From contig JAYWVB010000014.1 in the NCBI GenBank assembly GCA_039881045.1, forward strand, positions 496,001-560,000: a DNA stretch of 64,000 bases, written 5' to 3'. The notes under the pieces are model-generated. The model was given only the letters and a program-made list of their open reading frames with translations. It was not told where the DNA came from and ran no database searches. The number at the start of each line of letters is the position of its first letter. Positions within the stretch are counted from its first letter, which is position 1. The position numbers and the translations under genes were made by a program. Of this stretch, positions 20,426-30,938 are shown one piece after another. The DNA is from Chaetomium olivaceum (lineage: Eukaryota; Ascomycota; Sordariomycetes; Sordariales; Chaetomiaceae).

Positions 20426-21961
20426 TTAAAAAACAGTCACGGCGCTCACCCAACCATTCTTCAACACCTCAAACACCAGCCCCGGAAATCCATAAAGCGT
20501 CGTAGTCGAGTCCGCCCCGCTACCCTTGCCGACGGTAGGGTTCGTTCCGCCGCTTTCCTCCCAACCGCCCAGCAATTCACAGCTGCTCCCCGGGCTGTCC
20601 CCCCATCCGCGGTTGAGCACCATGCCCCGCTGTTTCTGCTGAGCGTCGGCCTCAGACGAGTAGATGGACTTCCACTCCTCACGAAGCCGCCCTTCCACCT
20701 CGGTGAAGGGCGTCTCCGAGTTTGTGGTGCCATTGGGCGAGGAGAGGTAGCCAATCTCCCAGCGGCAGCGGCGGTGGCGGTTGAATGGGTAGGAGCCCGG
20801 AACGTTTCCGTGAAGGATGAGTTTTGTAGCGACCAAGCGGTCCGCAGCGGTAGAAGTGAAGGGCAGTTTGGGCACATCGGCCTTGCCGTCTTGTGACGGT
20901 GGCGGTCGGGACGGCGTGACGGGCGTCGAGATGAGCACGTCGAAGCCGAGGTAGAAATAGTTATAGAAGCACTCGCCGGATACGTTGGCCACAATGTCGT
21001 CCTCCACTGCCTCGTCGTTGGAGTCGTACTCGTCTGACGCAGGGTGCGAGGACTGGTCGGTGTCTGTCAGGTCATCCTGCCGCTTCAGATCGCTGCCGCT
21101 GGGGCCGGCCACGGTGTTGCTGGTGGTCCGCAGTTTGTGGATATACATCCGCTGATCACTCTTGCGGTAGATGGCGTCGGGTGGCCCGAGTTCGGCCACC
21201 AGCTGTTGCGGAGTTGTCTCGCCGAACATGATCCAGAAAGAATTATTGGTCCATTTCCGAAAGAGCTGCAGCTTGCCGCCCCCGTGAATCCTCACCAGGG
21301 AGATCTCGTCCGGACTCGTATCCTTGCCCTTGGCAAGCGGTGCAAAAGTCTTGACGCTGGGGAGTATCTCTGTCCACATCGTGCCGCGGGATTGGACCCA
21401 CGAGTCGCCGCTAAACACAGCCATGGAGGTCGGAATGGCTGTTGAATGCAGCAAGGACACAACATCCTTGGACGCCGAGTATTCCTTTTGCTTCATGGCA
21501 AACGTGAACGCCACACCAGGGTACGACAGCACGTACATCTCGGCAGACGGTAGGTATTCTCCATCATATGTAGGTCCCAAAAACCGCTGGTAAATGTGAC
21601 GGAACGTCGGCCCGGGCGTGGCATCGGCCGATGGTGCGTCTTCCGTGGTGGGCCGTACGAGATCTCGCTCCTTGTCGTTGGCCGGTTTGAGAAAGATGTG
21701 GTTCTTGGTGAAGTCAAGCACCTCAATCAACCGCAGCCGCTGCTCGGGGCCGTCGAAGCGCAATCGTATTCCGTTCGCCGGCAGCCTGACGATCACGGGC
21801 TGCTTCACCGGGTCGGTCGGGGTGTACATGAGGTCAAGCTTTGGGAACCGCTGGGGTTCGGCCTTGAGGCGGGTCAAGACATCATGTAAGGAAGCCCCGA
21901 GGACGAGAAAGCCCAGCGCCCGGCCAGGGTGGAGCTGGGCCGAGAAGAGCGACGAGGACAT
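20426..21961 (-). CDS. UPF0183/PHAF1-family protein
   Basis: Single exon, 511 residues. The N terminus MSSSLFSAQLHPGRALGFLVLGASLHDVL and the segments FTKNHIFLKP, FRHIYQRFLGPTYDGEY and PGVAFTFAMK fit the UPF0183 family, whose animal member C16orf70/PHAF1 works with BCAS3 at phagophores. A fungal role is unproven. The middle holds an acidic/polar insert of about 60 residues (DLTDTDQSSHPASDEYDSNDEAVEDD). The end, FMDFRGL-like GFPGLVFEVLKNGWVSAVTVF, is typical of the family's C-terminal block. It is head to head with the kinesin gene. Confidence 0.85.
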   Translation of the reverse strand: MSSSLFSAQLHPGRALGFLVLGASLHDVLTRLKAEPQRFPKLDLMYTPTDPVKQPVIVRLPANGIRLRFDGPEQRLRLIEVLDFTKNHIFLKPANDKERDLVRPTTEDAPSADATPGPTFRHIYQRFLGPTYDGEYLPSAEMYVLSYPGVAFTFAMKQKEYSASKDVVSLLHSTAIPTSMAVFSGDSWVQSRGTMWTEILPSVKTFAPLAKGKDTSPDEISLVRIHGGGKLQLFRKWTNNSFWIMFGETTPQQLVAELGPPDAIYRKSDQRMYIHKLRTTSNTVAGPSGSDLKRQDDLTDTDQSSHPASDEYDSNDEAVEDDIVANVSGECFYNYFYLGFDVLISTPVTPSRPPPSQDGKADVPKLPFTSTAADRLVATKLILHGNVPGSYPFNRHRRCRWEIGYLSSPNGTTNSETPFTEVEGRLREEWKSIYSSEADAQQKQRGMVLNRGWGDSPGSSCELLGGWEESGGTNPTVGKGSGADSTTTLYGFPGLVFEVLKNGWVSAVTVF

Positions 21962-22713
21962 GGCGGGTATTTATTTGTCGGGATGCTGACTGCGTAAAAT
22001 ACCCCAACTTGGGGGTTGGGTGCTCCGGTGCGAGCGCAGGTTCGGCAGAGGAGGAAACTGGTCGATAACGAAGTCGTGTATGCTGATGTCCCTACGCGGC
22101 AGAGATAGCGGAGGGGAGCGTTATTGAGTAGTATCGACTGATGTTAAGCGCCTAAGTAAGTATTATTGAGTGAAGTTGGCATCTGAAATTTGTGGAGTCA
22201 AGTTGAAGAGCTAAATATCTATTATCAACGGGAAACAATTGTGAGATGGGACGTGTTCAACACACACCCTTCCGGGGCTTCAGGAACCCGTGATCGTGGC
22301 AGGAGGCGGTCGCCGGGGACGTCATCCGGCAGGCTAGCAGCGGATGGAGGGGCAGGTGGGAGGCTCCAAGCTGCCTGTCTGTCTTGGCGGAAACCGAAAA
22401 TGGCATGTGGAGCAAGCGTTGCTACAGCAATGACACCCCAGCTTGGGCGTGTTTGTGTGTGTCGCGCCTGTCGCACCCTTGCAATCCCCACTTGGACCAC
22501 GGCAGCCAGCACCACCTGCAATTTTGCCCATGATAGCGAAGACGGAAAAGACCAGCCCATACACTTCGATATTCCCTGTTTGCGGAACGAGGCACGACGC
22601 ACGACGCGCCCCAATTCGATTTTTGGATGTTCATCTCGAATTTCACTATCGCGCTTTAGTCCCCCAAAATAATCCGACCCAGTCATCATCACAACCTACG
22701 CGACCCGCTCCCG
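21962..22713. promoter_or_regulatory. Divergent promoter region of the UPF0183 gene and kinesin-5
   Basis: The 752 bp separate the start codons at 21961 and 22714. No gene seen. The part next to kinesin (22560-22690) is unusually CA/CGA-rich, as in many fungal 5' leaders. Confidence 0.4.
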
Positions 22714-25700
22714 ATGGAGCGCAGAAACACGACAATGGCGCCGCCGTCTCGGCTGGGACCCGGGCGACCGAGTCTCCGTCCCGGAGTACGAACCACAGCG
22801 GCAAGCTCGTCAAGACTAGGAGCCGGGCGGAGCGCGCCAATCTCGCGTCTGGCGAGGGCGCCATCACCCGCGGACTCGCTCATGTCGGTGGCAACATCAG
22901 CCACGACAGGTGCGAAGCGCAAGGAGCGCGACTTTGACCCCGACGATGGCGAGGCTACGAACATCAACGTTGTCGTGAGGTGTCGCGGGAGAAACGATCG
23001 GGAAGTCAAGGAGAACAGCGCCGTGGTGGTGCGGACCGAGGCGACCAAAGGGAAGCTGATCCAGCTTTCGATGGGGCCAAACTCGGTCAGCGACAAGACA
23101 TACAACTTTGACCGCGCCTTTTCGCAAGCCGCGGACCAGAACATGGTTTTTGAGGAGGTGGTAAGACCGGTCCTAGACGAGGTAAGCAATAAGCAATGAG
23201 TCGCACTTCGAAATAACGCTGACGCGGGGCAGATGCTCTCGGGCTATAACTGCACCATCTTTGCCTACGGGCAAACCGGCACCGGCAAGACATACACAAT
23301 GTCCGGCGACCTGACTGAGACCATGGGCATGCTGTCCGATAACGCCGGCATCATCCCTCGGGTGCTCCAAGCCTTGTTCAAGAAGCTAGAGCTTGACGAG
23401 CAAGAAAACTCGGTGCGGTGCTCTTTTATCGAGCTGTACAACGAGGAGCTGCGGGATCTCCTTTCCTCCGACGACAGCGCAAAGCTCAAGATCTACGACG
23501 ACACGTCAAGGAAGGGCCACTCCACGACCATGGTGCAAGGGATGGAGGAGAGGTACATTCTGAACGCCGGTGACGGTCTCAAGTGGCTTCGAGAAGGTAG
23601 CATCAAGAGGCAGGTGGCGGCCACCAAGTGCAACGACCTGAGCAGCAGAAGTCATACCGTCTTTACGATAACGGTCTACGCGAAACAGAAGACGGAGAAC
23701 GGGGAGGACTTTCTCATGCTGGGCAAGCTGAACCTGGTCGATTTGGCTGGCAGCGAAAACATCCAGCGGTCAGGGGCGGAAAACAAGCGTGCGGCCGAGG
23801 CAGGACTGATCAACAAGAGCTTGCTCACCCTCGGACGAGTCATCAATGCCTTGGTTGATCGCAGCCCTCACATTCCGTATCGAGAGTCCAAACTCACTCG
23901 GTTACTGCAAGATTCGCTGGGCGGCAGGACGAAGACGTGCATCATTGCGACGATATCTCCGGCAAAAAGCAACCTCGAAGAGACCATCTCAACACTAGAC
24001 TATGCCTTCCGGGCCAAGAACATCCGCAACAAGCCGCAACTGAATGCGCTGACTAACAAGAAGACGCTTCTGCGGGATTTCACCATTGAAATCGAGCGGC
24101 TCAAGGCCGAACTAATTGCGACACGCCAGCGCAACGGCGTCTACCTGTCAAACGATATGTACGAGGAGCTGACGGTGCAAAACGAATCACGCCGTATCTT
24201 GACGGAGGAGCAGGCGGCCAAGATCGAGACGCTCGAGACGAATCTGAAGAACAAACTACAGGAACTCTTGTCGGTAACGTCGAACTTTATGGGGCTCAAG
24301 AAGGAGCATGAAGAGACAGTGACACAGTTTGGCGAGGCCAAGGAGGTGCTCGAGCAGACTGAGATCGTGCTCACAGCCACCAAGAAGGCACTCGCTGAAG
24401 AAACACACCTCCGCAAAGCCCACCAGGCGACAGAAGAACAACTCGCGCTCCTGGGGGGTGACCTGCTCAGCACGCTCGAAAGGACGGTTGGCGATATCAG
24501 CAGCCTGCGTGAGAAGAACAGACGCAAGTCGGAACTGCACAACCTCAACCGGGGGACGTGGAACATGTCGCAGGCGCACGTCGCCGATATCACTGAGCTC
24601 GTGGAGGGCCGTATCGAAGAGTTCCGGCAGGGTCAAGAGGAGCACATTTCCCACGTCTCACAGCGGATGCAATCTTTCGTCAAGAACGAGCTGGAAAAGC
24701 TGTCGTCAACGCAAACCTTTCTCGACGAGAACCTGACCCAATTCGCCGAGTCAAGGACGCAGCTCGCCGCGCAGCAGGAACGATCAAAGGAGGAGATGGA
24801 CACCGTACTAGAAGAGATTCAGGTTGTTCGGGACAACGTGAAACAGCGCGTGGGCGAGAGTCTCCAGGCCATTGCCGCGGCCGCCGAGCGAATTGCTGGG
24901 GATGTGCTGAGCGAGTTGGGTACATTTCACAACCAGCTGCACACGTCATACAGCTCGTTGGGGAAGGACTGCAAGTCGGTCTTTGAGGAACTTCTGCGGC
25001 ACATACGCGCGCAGAAAGCCGAGTCGGACAGGCTCAAGCATGAGCTGGAGGAGGCGAGCTATGCGATCGTCGAGTCGAACGAGTCCGTCTCGACGAGGAT
25101 ACAGGAGGTTTTGGATGAGGAGCGGGCACAGGCAGCAGTGGAGCGGCAGGCTCTTCTTTCACAGATGACGAGACTCATCAACTCGCAGGCGGAGCTTCAA
25201 GAGTCTCGCCTGGCGGACAAGGCGGCCGTCATCCAAGACACCATCGCGGATTCCAACAAAACGTTCAAGGGCAGCGTTTCCGAGTACTCGACGGGCATGA
25301 ACGCGTGGAGCGAGCGAGACAGCAAGGTGCTCGAGGAGGTAACCAGCTCTCGGGACGCGCTGAAGAACAGGCTTAAGGATGACTGGACAGTAAGTCAGAA
25401 TCAACCCTTCCATAGGCCTCGCTAACAATCCCAGGTCGCAAGCAAGCACAGCACCTCGATCCAAACTACCACCAAGTCGGTCCACGCCGAAACGGTGCGG
25501 GTGGTGGAGGAGCAGATACAAGACCTTGACGTGCAGATGCAGGACCTCGACGACTTCGTATCGCGGGCCAAATCGCACAATGCGAATCACCACGAGCGGC
25601 ACACCGAGTCGGTGGAAGGCTTGAACACGACAGTAGAGAAGTCGTTTGGCAACATATCCGGTCATTTCAAGGAAACGTTTGACCGGGTGCAGGCCCTCGG

Positions 25701-26337
25701 CGACGACATGCAGGCCGATGCGGAGAAGCTCGAAACCGCCCTCGAGCCCCTCGAGGAAAACATCTGCCAACCCCTCGCGGAGCTCAGAGACCACGTCCAA
25801 AACACCGAGCTGGCCGAGTACGAGCCAACCGGCGAGAGCCCCGAGAAGACCAAGTACGACTACCCCACCGAACTGCCTCGCACCGACGCGCACGAACTGC
25901 TCCTCGCCGCCCTGCGCGAGCCTCCCAGCAGCAGCCCCTGCCGGCCGAGCACCATCGTCCTCCCGGACATCAACCTCACCCCCGTGCGATCCCCCGTCCG
26001 CCCAACCACGTCGGACAGCCACCACTCGGAAGGGCTGCGCGAGGTCAACCCCAACCTGGCCTCGGCTACTGCTGCTAGTGCGGGGGGCGCCGTCATGTTC
26101 GACCCGGCCTCCAACATGCTCTCGCCGTCGCCTGCCACGGGCGGCGCCGGCGGCGCCGGAGCTGATATGGCCACGCCGCTGCTGCCGCTGCTCAAGCCGA
26201 CTACCAATGCCAGGGTCAGGGCGTCACGGCTGGCGAAGCGGGTGGGTGGGATGGGCGCGCTGGCGGAAGGGGCCGAGAATTTGCCGCCGCCGGCGATGAG
26301 GAGCTCGACTAGGAGGAAGAGTCCGAGGTTGAGGTAG
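22714..26337 (+). CDS. Kinesin-5 (BimC/Cut7/Eg5 type)
   Basis: Plus-end-directed tetrameric motor that slides antiparallel microtubules to separate spindle poles. Exons 22714..23181, 23233..25389, 25435..26337; introns 51 and 45 nt; 1175 residues. The motor domain has GQTGTGKTYTM (P-loop, about residue 169), NDLSSRSHTVF (switch I, about 292) and DLAGSENIQRSGAENKRA (switch II, about 325). YFYR-type neck follows ALDYAFRAKNIRNKPQ, then a long coiled-coil stalk. The tail has the BimC box at about residues 1000-1020: EYEPTGESPEKTKYDYP. The phospho-acceptor before Pro is Ser, where most relatives have Thr. A second in-frame Met at residue 8 could be used instead of the first. Confidence 0.95.
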
Positions 26338-26366
26338 GGTGGTGTTGGTGGCGGGGCTGATGGGAT

Positions 26367-26501
26367 GGGGTTGATGGGTAGGGGGTTGATGATTAGGCGG
26401 TTGATGGTTAGGAGGTTGATGGTTAGGAGGTTGATGGGATGGGGTTGATGGGGTAGGGGTTGATGGTTAGGGCGTTGATGGGATGGGGTTGATGATCAGG
26501 G
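26367..26501. repeat. Degenerate GGTTGATGG minisatellite downstream of kinesin-5
   Basis: About ten copies of a 9-16 bp unit around GTTGATGG, with spacers such as TTAGGAG, GATGGG or GGTAGGG, start 30 bp after the kinesin stop. They lack G-to-C mixing on the strand, so the plus strand is nearly free of C. It may be in the 3' UTR. Confidence 0.8.
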
Positions 26502-26986
26502 GCGGAGTCAATCATTATATTGAGGTTTGTTTTGTCTGGGATGGAGTTGGTATGCTTTTCAAGCTGTGATGGCAAGTGGTGGTTGGGGCTGGGGGGGGTA
26601 AATAAATAGGAGGCGTTTTTGGCTGGCAGGCAGGCAGTTGTTTAGGTTGTAGGGTTACTGAGCACCGATACCCCGTACGGTTCGCGTTGGTGGTTTTCAA
26701 TTCGAAAGCACTGCTATAATGATATGGCACATTACGTTTACAAAGCTGCGTTATGTTTCTGTTGGTGGTGGTGCATGCAAAGATACTGAGCTGTTGATCA
26801 CCATCAAGTTGCGGCAGCTCACCAAGCAGTGACAGTTAGCAAAAATAAGAGCTGTTGCAGCAGCCTGTGTCTCTGTCCAACCAATTTCAGACAGTTCTAT
26901 TCCCCATCCCTCCACTCCACATCACCATTGACCATTCAGAAAAAGAAAAAATTGAAGCCCCTAAGCCGGGACAGTTCATGATATTG
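26502..26986. other. Intergenic between minisatellite and tRNA-Leu
   Basis: No gene supported. AT content is higher than in the genes. It is the 3' flank of the tRNA and of kinesin. Confidence 0.5.
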
Positions 26987-27102
26987 TGACAAGGGTGAGA
27001 TTCGAACTCACGCCCCTTTCGAGACCACGGATTATCTCGCATGAGAAGGAGGATTAAGGGTGGACCTTAACGTGGCGCCTTAGACCGCTCGGCCACCTTG
27101 CC
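26987..27102 (-). tRNA. tRNA-Leu(AAG) with intron
   Basis: The body is nearly identical to the tRNA-Leu at 1888-1997: acceptor GGCAAGG/CCTTGTC, D arm GCCGAGCGGTCTAAGGC, T arm GTGAG TTCGAAT CTCAC. The anticodon stem is CCACG/CGTGG with loop TTAAGG..C, giving AAG. The intron after position 37 is about 34 nt and unlike that of the other gene. Confidence 0.93.
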
Positions 27103-27784
27103 TGTTGAAATTGTTTTGTGAAGGGCCGGTTTCGGGGGAGGGCTTTTGGATCGTGGGTGTGTGGGTGTGGGTGTGGAGTGGAGGTGGGTGGTATCCACTG
27201 GTTAGGGCGGAGGGCTGTCGGGGTCGGGGTCGGGGTTGGGGTTGAGGGTGGGATTTGAGGGAGAGGTGATGCAATCCCTTCTTGCTCATTAAGGTAGTTC
27301 TTGATGTTGATATCATGTATGTGCAAAGTGAATCACTGAGTACTGGAAGGCGTGCCCTTCTAGACAGGAATTATGTCCTCTCACCTTCAATTGCGGGGCA
27401 AGGGATAATGCAGTTCCATACGGTTAGGTTACATGGCAGGAGATCTTCAGAGCTCGACGTCAATGAGTCGTCGGCCAGGCTCGCCGGATACGAATTGGGC
27501 AGGTACCGGTGCACGGCAGGCCACTGGCGGGGGTTGAGATAGCTGATTCGACCACCGATCGTGCATTCCCTGGATGGGTGACGGCAAGGCATCGGAACGG
27601 TCGCATTCAAGGCGTCATCTGAACGGTGTATCAGTCTATAAGTGAAAAAGACATCAACTTCAGATTAGACTCTTCCTTACACACCCCTCATCACCCTCAG
27701 CCATCATCACAATCATCTAAGCATTACAACTTGAACTCTTCAATCACCACCATCTCATCATAGCCACCACCATCACCCACCACC
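27103..27784. other. Intergenic, promoter and CA-rich leader of the HAD gene
   Basis: It starts with a GTGGGTGTGG purine/T repeat (27150-27260). From about 27660 to the ATG it is a pyrimidine/CA-rich leader (CATCATCACAATCATC, CACCACCATC), typical of fungal 5' UTRs. No other gene was found; I checked for a dispersed 5S rRNA and did not see one. Confidence 0.5.
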
Positions 27785-28597
27785 ATGGCCTCCTCCCCCC
27801 ACCCCGACCTAACCACCTTCCGCGCCCTCTCCTTCGACTGCTACGGCACGCTCATCGACTGGCAAACCGGCCTGGCCACCAACCTCTCCCCGCTCCTCGC
27901 CTCCCTGCCCGCCCACCACCCCTGGCACGCCGACCCCTCCCTCGCCGTCTCCCGCTTCAACGACCACTCCAACCACCTCTCCGCCACCCAGCCCACCCTC
28001 TCCTACAACGCCAACCTCGCCGAATCTTTGCGGTTGCTCGCGGCGGAGGCTGGTGTGGAACCGAGCGAGGCGCTGCTCGCTGATGTGGCCTCGGGCCCGG
28101 GCCGCTGGCCGGCTTTTGCGGACACGGTGGATGGTCTGCGCCGGCTGGGGCGGTTCTACAAGCTGGTGATTCTGAGTAATGTGGATGAGGCGAATATTGG
28201 GCGGGCTGTGGCGGAGGGGGGGCCGTTGGGTGGGGTGCGGTTTGATGCGGTGTATACTGCTGAGGCGATTGGGAGTTATAAGCCGAGTTTGGAGAATTTT
28301 CGGTATTTGTTTGAGGGGGTGGAAAGGGAGTTTGGGGTGGTTAAGGAGGAAGGGGGGTTGTTACATGTGGCGAGGAGTCTACCGGTGGATCATGTGCCGG
28401 CGAAGGAGCTTGGGTTGAGGAGCGTGTGGATTGCGAGGGGCGGGGATAGGCCCGAGGGGTATGGGGTGGGAGGTGATTATGAGAAGTTGAAGGGGGAGGG
28501 GAAGTTGGGGTTTGAGTGGATGTTTCAGACGATAGGGGAGTTTGCGGACGAGGTGGAGAGGCAGTTTGCTGAGAAGGAGGCACGCGAGAAGAAGTAG
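27785..28597 (+). CDS. HAD-superfamily hydrolase, haloacid dehalogenase type II-like
   Basis: Single exon, 270 residues. Motif I FDCYGTLIDW has the nucleophile Asp; motif II is LVILSNVDEANI (Ser-Asn); motif III Lys is in EAIGSYKPSLENF; the late VPAKELGLRSVWIARGG replaces the usual motif IV DxxGA region. Length and order fit the L-2-haloacid dehalogenase-like group, but substrate cannot be told from sequence. The motif IV acidic pair is not in its usual form (DHVPAKELGL; Asp then Ala-Lys), so activity could differ. Coding-strand composition switches from C-rich (first 240 nt) to G-rich. The stop is 52 bp from the convergent Rrn9-gene stop. Confidence 0.85.
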   Translation: MASSPHPDLTTFRALSFDCYGTLIDWQTGLATNLSPLLASLPAHHPWHADPSLAVSRFNDHSNHLSATQPTLSYNANLAESLRLLAAEAGVEPSEALLADVASGPGRWPAFADTVDGLRRLGRFYKLVILSNVDEANIGRAVAEGGPLGGVRFDAVYTAEAIGSYKPSLENFRYLFEGVEREFGVVKEEGGLLHVARSLPVDHVPAKELGLRSVWIARGGDRPEGYGVGGDYEKLKGEGKLGFEWMFQTIGEFADEVERQFAEKEAREKK

Positions 28598-28649
28598 TCG
28601 TGCTTTGTGCTTTATGATTCATGTGTTCGGTCACTCTGTTCGGTGTCAT

Positions 28650-30938
28650 CTAGAAAAACGCCGAGTCAAGCTCCTCGGATCCTGCCCTGGCCTTCTTGCG
28701 TGACCTAAACGGACGCTGCTGTATGTCCTCTCCCCGCCACCCCTTTCTCATCTTAATCGGCTGGAGGAACCCGTCCATGTGTACGCCGCCGTCCATTTCA
28801 TCCGCGCTGTCCTCCTCGTCGTCCGTAAACGCGGCCGCCCGCTTGCCGTGTATCTCCCTGAGATGTCGAGACAAGCCTTTCCGCTTCGTGAAACCCTCGA
28901 TGGCCCGGGGACAGTGGGAATAGGGGCAGAAATGGGAAATTGCAGGCGTGCCCGACCGACTACGGCGTGCGTCGGTGGGTAGCTGATTACCATGCATGTC
29001 CCTAAGGTGTCGCTTGAGGTTTGACCTCTTTGCAAGCGGCTTGGTGGCTCTCTCGCAGTCGGGATAGGGACACACCAAGGCTACTGGCGCCTCCGTCTCT
29101 GGCTCGGGTGACGACAAGCCAACCGGTCTGATACTCGATTGGCGACTAATTGTCCGGAGCTGGGCCAACTCCTCCTCGAAAAAGTCGTCCTCATCTGATG
29201 ATGGAGGGAGAGATACGCCGGGCACATACCGCGTGGTCTCCACACCGGCCCTACCGGACGTAGCAGACTGCTCATGCAATGTATGCATCGTCATCCCCTC
29301 GCCAAACAGCGTCGAGCATCGCTGCGTGGCACGAGCAATGACCGTCGGCGAGAAGCCAGCCAAGGCGGCGGCACCCAACACGTTTCGCCAGTTACGCAGG
29401 CCCCATCTGGCGAGCTGTTTCTCCCTATTGGCCTCGGATGAGGTGCTGGAACTTCTAGATTTTGCTGATCGAGAACTCGCCCGCGAAGTTGCCTTGGGGT
29501 CTACCGATACTGAGCGCCGACCCCTGCCAAGACTGGTGCTTCTGCTCCTGCCGCGGCCGGCCTCTTCCTCGGATTCAAGCCCGGAAGAGAAGGTTGGCAA
29601 CTTCTTCCTGTTTTGTCTTGCCAACCTAATCAACATCTCCTCCTCTGTTTCCCCTTCCCGTGGGACGTGCACCTTCCTGGGTCGCCCCCCGCCTCGCGCC
29701 TTGGGTCGTGCCCGAGGCTCCCTTTCCTTCAGGCCCTCTGCGTCTGTCTCGTCCTCGTCACTAGCAGAGGACTCAGACATGTTGCCAAGGCCAGCCATGC
29801 GCTGGTTATGTAAGATCATAAGGGTGTCGTCAAGCCTCGACATGATCCGGCGCGTAGCCGGCCGAAGCAGCGCATACGACCGCTCGTCGTCAGCCGATAC
29901 AACGGGCGTGAACGTCGGAGACACGGGGCGCCGCCGGTGGGATGTCCTGCGCGGCTCGTCTGTCTCCTCGTCCTGGCCGGTCGTCTCCGCAATATCCGAC
30001 GCGTCCGTCTCGCCCTCGGTAGTAGCGTCGCCCGTCTCAATAGACTGCACCACCGGCTCTTCGTTCGCCCGCGGGGCCTGCTGTAGCTCCCTCTTCCGAA
30101 ACCGCTCCTTTGCGTGCCGCAGAATAGTCGCCGAGATCTCCTCCTCCAGCTCAGACCCCGCAAACGGCCGCCCCTGCTCCCGCCGGAACGTAAACGGCTC
30201 ATTCACATCCGCCGTCCGCGGCAACAACCCATCACCAGGCACCTCGTCAGCCCTCATCGGCCACGCAGTCCACGCCTTCCCCGGCTCCCACCCCTCACCC
30301 ACCTTCCAACCATCACCACCATCACCAACCCCTTCACCAACCCCCTCCCCCTCCCCTTCCCCTTCCCCACCACCACCACCACCATGGCCATAACCCTCAG
30401 AATCAACATCCGGCCCCACCCTCAACCCCCTTCTTAACGCAAAGGCATTATACAAATGCACCGCAAGATCTTCTTTCCGCGAATTCTCCAGCGCCAGCCA
30501 GGTTCGCCGGTCGCGCTCCGTCCATGTCCGCCAGGTCTCGGGGTGGCCGCGCCAGCGGTTGGGGCGCGATTCGTGGAGACGGTCGGAGTCGGAATCGGAG
30601 TCTGAGTCGGGGTTGGAGGCGGAGTTGGGGTTTGAGTTTGAGGCTGAGTTGGTGTTGGTGTTGGTGTTGGGGTTGGGACTGAGGTTAGAGTTGAGGTTGG
30701 GGTTGTGGTTGGGGTGGTTTGGTGGGGGTGAGTAGAGGGGTGAGCAGAAGGGTGAGTCGGGTTCCGAGTATGGTTTGCTGTCTGATTTGAAGCCGGGTTC
30801 TGGGTCTGGTTGGGAGGCTGGTTGGGAGTCTGGTTCAAATTCTGGTTGAAAGTCTAGTTCCGAGTCTGGTTCGGTTCCGGGTTCGGATTTTACGTAGGGG
30901 TCTGGGGAGGATGAGGCCCGTGGTGGCGGTTGGTGCAT
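28650..30938 (-). CDS. Rrn9-domain protein with C2H2-like fingers (Pol I initiation factor)
   Basis: Single exon, 762 residues. Residues about 125-165 (ETWRTWTERDRRTWLALENS then RKEDLAVHLYNAFALRR) and KAWTAWPMRADEVPGDG match the Rrn9 domain of the yeast UAF complex, which recruits RNA polymerase I to rDNA. Residues 340-385 (FTPVVSADDERSYALLRPATRRIMSRLD) continue the family pattern. Two C2H2-like fingers are near 635 and 690: CPYPDCERATKPL..LKRHLRDMHG and CPYSHCPRAIEGF..LSRHLREIHG. A Lys/Arg-rich end suggests nuclear location. Residues 15-115 are low-complexity E/P/D/S/F then N/P/S/T repeats derived from short tandem repeats. The fingers being in the same protein as an Rrn9 domain is known in filamentous ascomycetes by memory only. 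Confidence 0.72.
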   Translation of the reverse strand: MHQPPPRASSSPDPYVKSEPGTEPDSELDFQPEFEPDSQPASQPDPEPGFKSDSKPYSEPDSPFCSPLYSPPPNHPNHNPNLNSNLSPNPNTNTNTNSASNSNPNSASNPDSDSDSDSDRLHESRPNRWRGHPETWRTWTERDRRTWLALENSRKEDLAVHLYNAFALRRGLRVGPDVDSEGYGHGGGGGGEGEGEGEGVGEGVGDGGDGWKVGEGWEPGKAWTAWPMRADEVPGDGLLPRTADVNEPFTFRREQGRPFAGSELEEEISATILRHAKERFRKRELQQAPRANEEPVVQSIETGDATTEGETDASDIAETTGQDEETDEPRRTSHRRRPVSPTFTPVVSADDERSYALLRPATRRIMSRLDDTLMILHNQRMAGLGNMSESSASDEDETDAEGLKEREPRARPKARGGGRPRKVHVPREGETEEEMLIRLARQNRKKLPTFSSGLESEEEAGRGRSRSTSLGRGRRSVSVDPKATSRASSRSAKSRSSSTSSEANREKQLARWGLRNWRNVLGAAALAGFSPTVIARATQRCSTLFGEGMTMHTLHEQSATSGRAGVETTRYVPGVSLPPSSDEDDFFEEELAQLRTISRQSSIRPVGLSSPEPETEAPVALVCPYPDCERATKPLAKRSNLKRHLRDMHGNQLPTDARRSRSGTPAISHFCPYSHCPRAIEGFTKRKGLSRHLREIHGKRAAAFTDDEEDSADEMDGGVHMDGFLQPIKMRKGWRGEDIQQRPFRSRKKARAGSEELDSAFF
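30560..30870. repeat. Low-complexity coding repeats in the Rrn9-gene N terminus
   Basis: GGTTGG/GTTGGGGTT and GGAGTCGGA-type units on the plus strand encode Asn-Pro-Asn, Thr-Asn, Ser-Asp and Glu-Pro-Asp runs on the minus strand. The frame is kept, so the repeats expand by multiples of three. Confidence 0.75.

Noticed and set aside
25159..26025. Minus-strand ORF of 288 codons
   Set aside because: Antisense of the kinesin stalk and tail.
27371..27610. Possible dispersed 5S rRNA gene (GGATGGGTGACGG-like stretch)
   Set aside because: The flanking 5S boxes and the ACATACGACC-type 5' end are absent; only a short chance match.
29233..30393. Plus-strand Ser-rich ORF of 386 codons
   Set aside because: Antisense of the Rrn9-domain gene; the Ser/Pro runs mirror its Gly/Glu/Arg codons.
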